Source: Bog-793 sp050010315
Lineage (GTDB): Bacteria; Actinomycetota; Acidimicrobiia; Acidimicrobiales; Bog-793
DNA: 6,453 nucleotides
Assembly: GCA_050010315.1 (NCBI GenBank)
Contig: JBEKLG010000106.1
Span: forward strand, 1 to 6,453
Direction of reading: 5' to 3'
Part shown: positions 5,342 through 6,453 of the stretch, piece by piece
How positions within the stretch are numbered: the stretch's first letter is position 1
Layout: every line of letters begins with the position of its first letter
The notes under the pieces: model-generated
What the model was told of the DNA's origin: nothing
The model's database searches: none
What the model saw: only the letters and a program-made list of their open reading frames with translations
Made by a program: the position numbers and the translations under genes

Positions 5342-6453
5342 TTGCCCTCGTTCGAGATCCGCATCACGAGGGCCAGTAGCGCGTAGTTGGCGACGAGCGA
5401 GGAGCCCCCGTAGGAGACGAAGGGGAGCGTCACGCCCGTCAACGGGAGAAGTCGGATGTTGCCCGCCATGATGAGGAAGGCCTGCAACCCGAGCGTCGCG
5501 GTGAGCCCGGCGGCGACGAGGCGGGCGAACTCCGAACGGGCGCGGCGCGCGGCGCGCAGCCCGGCGCCGACGATGATCGCGAAGCAGCAGACGACGGCCG
5601 CCGCGCCGACGAGGCCGAGCTCCTCGCCGATCACGGCGAAGATGAAGTCGCTCGATGACACCGGCAGCACCCGGGCGGCGAGCCCGAAGCCGATCCCCGT
5701 GCCGAACCACCCGCCGCGCCCGAAGGCGAGCTCGCCCTGGACGGGCTGGTAGCCGCTACCGAGGGCGTTCGCCCAGGGGTTGAGCCAGTCGGTGATGCGC
5801 TCGTTCACCTGGCCGAGGGCGTGGCTCGCGAGGTAGGTCGCCGCGACGAAGACGACGAGGCCGAGGGCGACGTAGGTCCAGCGCCCTGTCGTGAGCCAGA
5901 TCATGAGGAGGAAGACGAGGAACAAAATCAGCGAGAAGCCGATGTCGTGCTCGGCGAGGATGATGAGGAGCGCCATCGCCCCGGCGACGACAAGTGGCCC
6001 GAAGGCCCGCAGGTCCGGGAACAACCGGCTGCCGAGGCGCTGGGTCGGGACCGTGAGGAGCTCGCGCTTGTCGATGCAATAGGAGGCGAAGAAGATCACC
6101 AAGAGCAGCTTGGCGAACTCGACGGGCTGGAACTCGACCGAGGAGACGTGGACCCACAGGCGCGCCCCGTTGATCTTCTCGCCGATCCCCGGCACGAGCG
6201 GCGAGACGAGGAGGACGAAGGCGCACCCGGCGATCAGGTAGCGGTAGCGTTCGAGGTCGCGGCTCCGTCTGACGAGGACGAGCACAGCCGCATAGACGAC
6301 GAGCCCGACGACGGTCCAGGTGAGCTGCTGGCCGGCCCGCCCGGGGTCCCCCCGCTCGATCATCACGTAGCCCAGGCCGTTCAGAAACAGCGCCAGCGGC
6401 ACGATCACCGGGTCGGCGTGCGGCACGAGGAGGCGGTTGACCACCTGCACGCC
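5263..6453 (-). CDS. FtsW/RodA/SpoVE-family SEDS protein, 5'-truncated by window edge
   Basis: A second integral-membrane SEDS glycosyltransferase. 396 residues are visible and the frame is open to the right edge, so the N-terminus lies outside. The opening VNRLLVPHADPVIVPLALFLNGLGYVMI resembles actinobacterial RodA proteins, which carry about two further membrane helices before this point. Features (numbered in the visible part): INGARLWV (Trp100), FQPVEFAK, AEHDIGFSLI where most members have QPD(L/I)GT, GELAFGRGGWFGTGIG, SSSDFIFAVIGEELG (Asp269, the catalytic position) and LTGVTLPFVSYGGSSLVANYALLALVMRIS. The conserved fold ends near this last block. About 25 more residues, rich in Pro, Ser, Val and Ala, run antisense to the DUF151 gene before the stop at 5263-5265. 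The relatives usually sit with pbpA, FHA, PP2C and Ser/Thr kinase genes, so such genes are predicted beyond the right edge. An FtsW role cannot be excluded. Confidence 0.88.
   Translation of the reverse strand, partial: GVQVVNRLLVPHADPVIVPLALFLNGLGYVMIERGDPGRAGQQLTWTVVGLVVYAAVLVLVRRSRDLERYRYLIAGCAFVLLVSPLVPGIGEKINGARLWVHVSSVEFQPVEFAKLLLVIFFASYCIDKRELLTVPTQRLGSRLFPDLRAFGPLVVAGAMALLIILAEHDIGFSLILFLVFLLMIWLTTGRWTYVALGLVVFVAATYLASHALGQVNERITDWLNPWANALGSGYQPVQGELAFGRGGWFGTGIGFGLAARVLPVSSSDFIFAVIGEELGLVGAAAVVCCFAIIVGAGLRAARRARSEFARLVAAGLTATLGLQAFLIMAGNIRLLPLTGVTLPFVSYGGSSLVANYALLALVMRISNEGNQPVAEPPVPSWSNSVEATATGVVVA

Noticed and set aside
4830..5471. Plus-strand open frame spanning the DUF151 gene and its 3' end
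   Set aside because: An Arg-rich shadow frame; the DUF151 motifs are in the other frame and no ribosome site or domain supports this one.

Overview
The window is very GC-rich and coding almost end to end. It reads as ordinary chromosomal housekeeping DNA from a high-GC bacterium, most likely an actinomycete-phylum (Actinomycetota) organism, with Acidimicrobiia or a relative as a tentative guess. The guess rests on three things: base composition, heavy use of GTG starts with 4-nt stop/start overlaps, and a minus-strand SEDS protein of the kind found in actinobacterial rodA/pbpA loci. I see no tRNA, rRNA, CRISPR array, insertion sequence, phage gene or defence gene, and no clear sign of an undescribed system.

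Plus strand, 1-5341: a tightly packed run of five genes. They are the 3' part of alaS (alanyl-tRNA synthetase, N-terminus outside the window), ruvX/yqgF (RNase H-fold Holliday-junction resolvase-like / rRNA maturation protein), aroE (shikimate dehydrogenase), a RodA-type SEDS glycosyltransferase gene, and a DUF151 bifunctional-nuclease-family gene. Four-nt overlaps (GTGA, GTGA, ATGA) join alaS-ruvX, ruvX-aroE and rodA-DUF151, which suggests co-transcription and coupled translation. The only real gap is about 53 nt between aroE and rodA, and it contains a strong inverted repeat.

Minus strand, 6453-5263: a second SEDS gene, cut by the right edge so that its N-terminus is missing. It converges on the DUF151 gene and overlaps its 3' end by 79 nt. 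The window therefore holds two SEDS peptidoglycan polymerase paralogues pointing at each other with a DUF151 gene between them.

Points worth a second look are a hairpin-dense, roughly 15-residue in-frame insertion in RuvX, unusual residues around the retained catalytic Asp of the plus-strand RodA, the 79-nt tail-to-tail overlap, and the absence of genes often found at these junctions (mltG between ruvX and aroE; mreBCD/mrdA before rodA). The last point relies on remembered gene order in other genomes.
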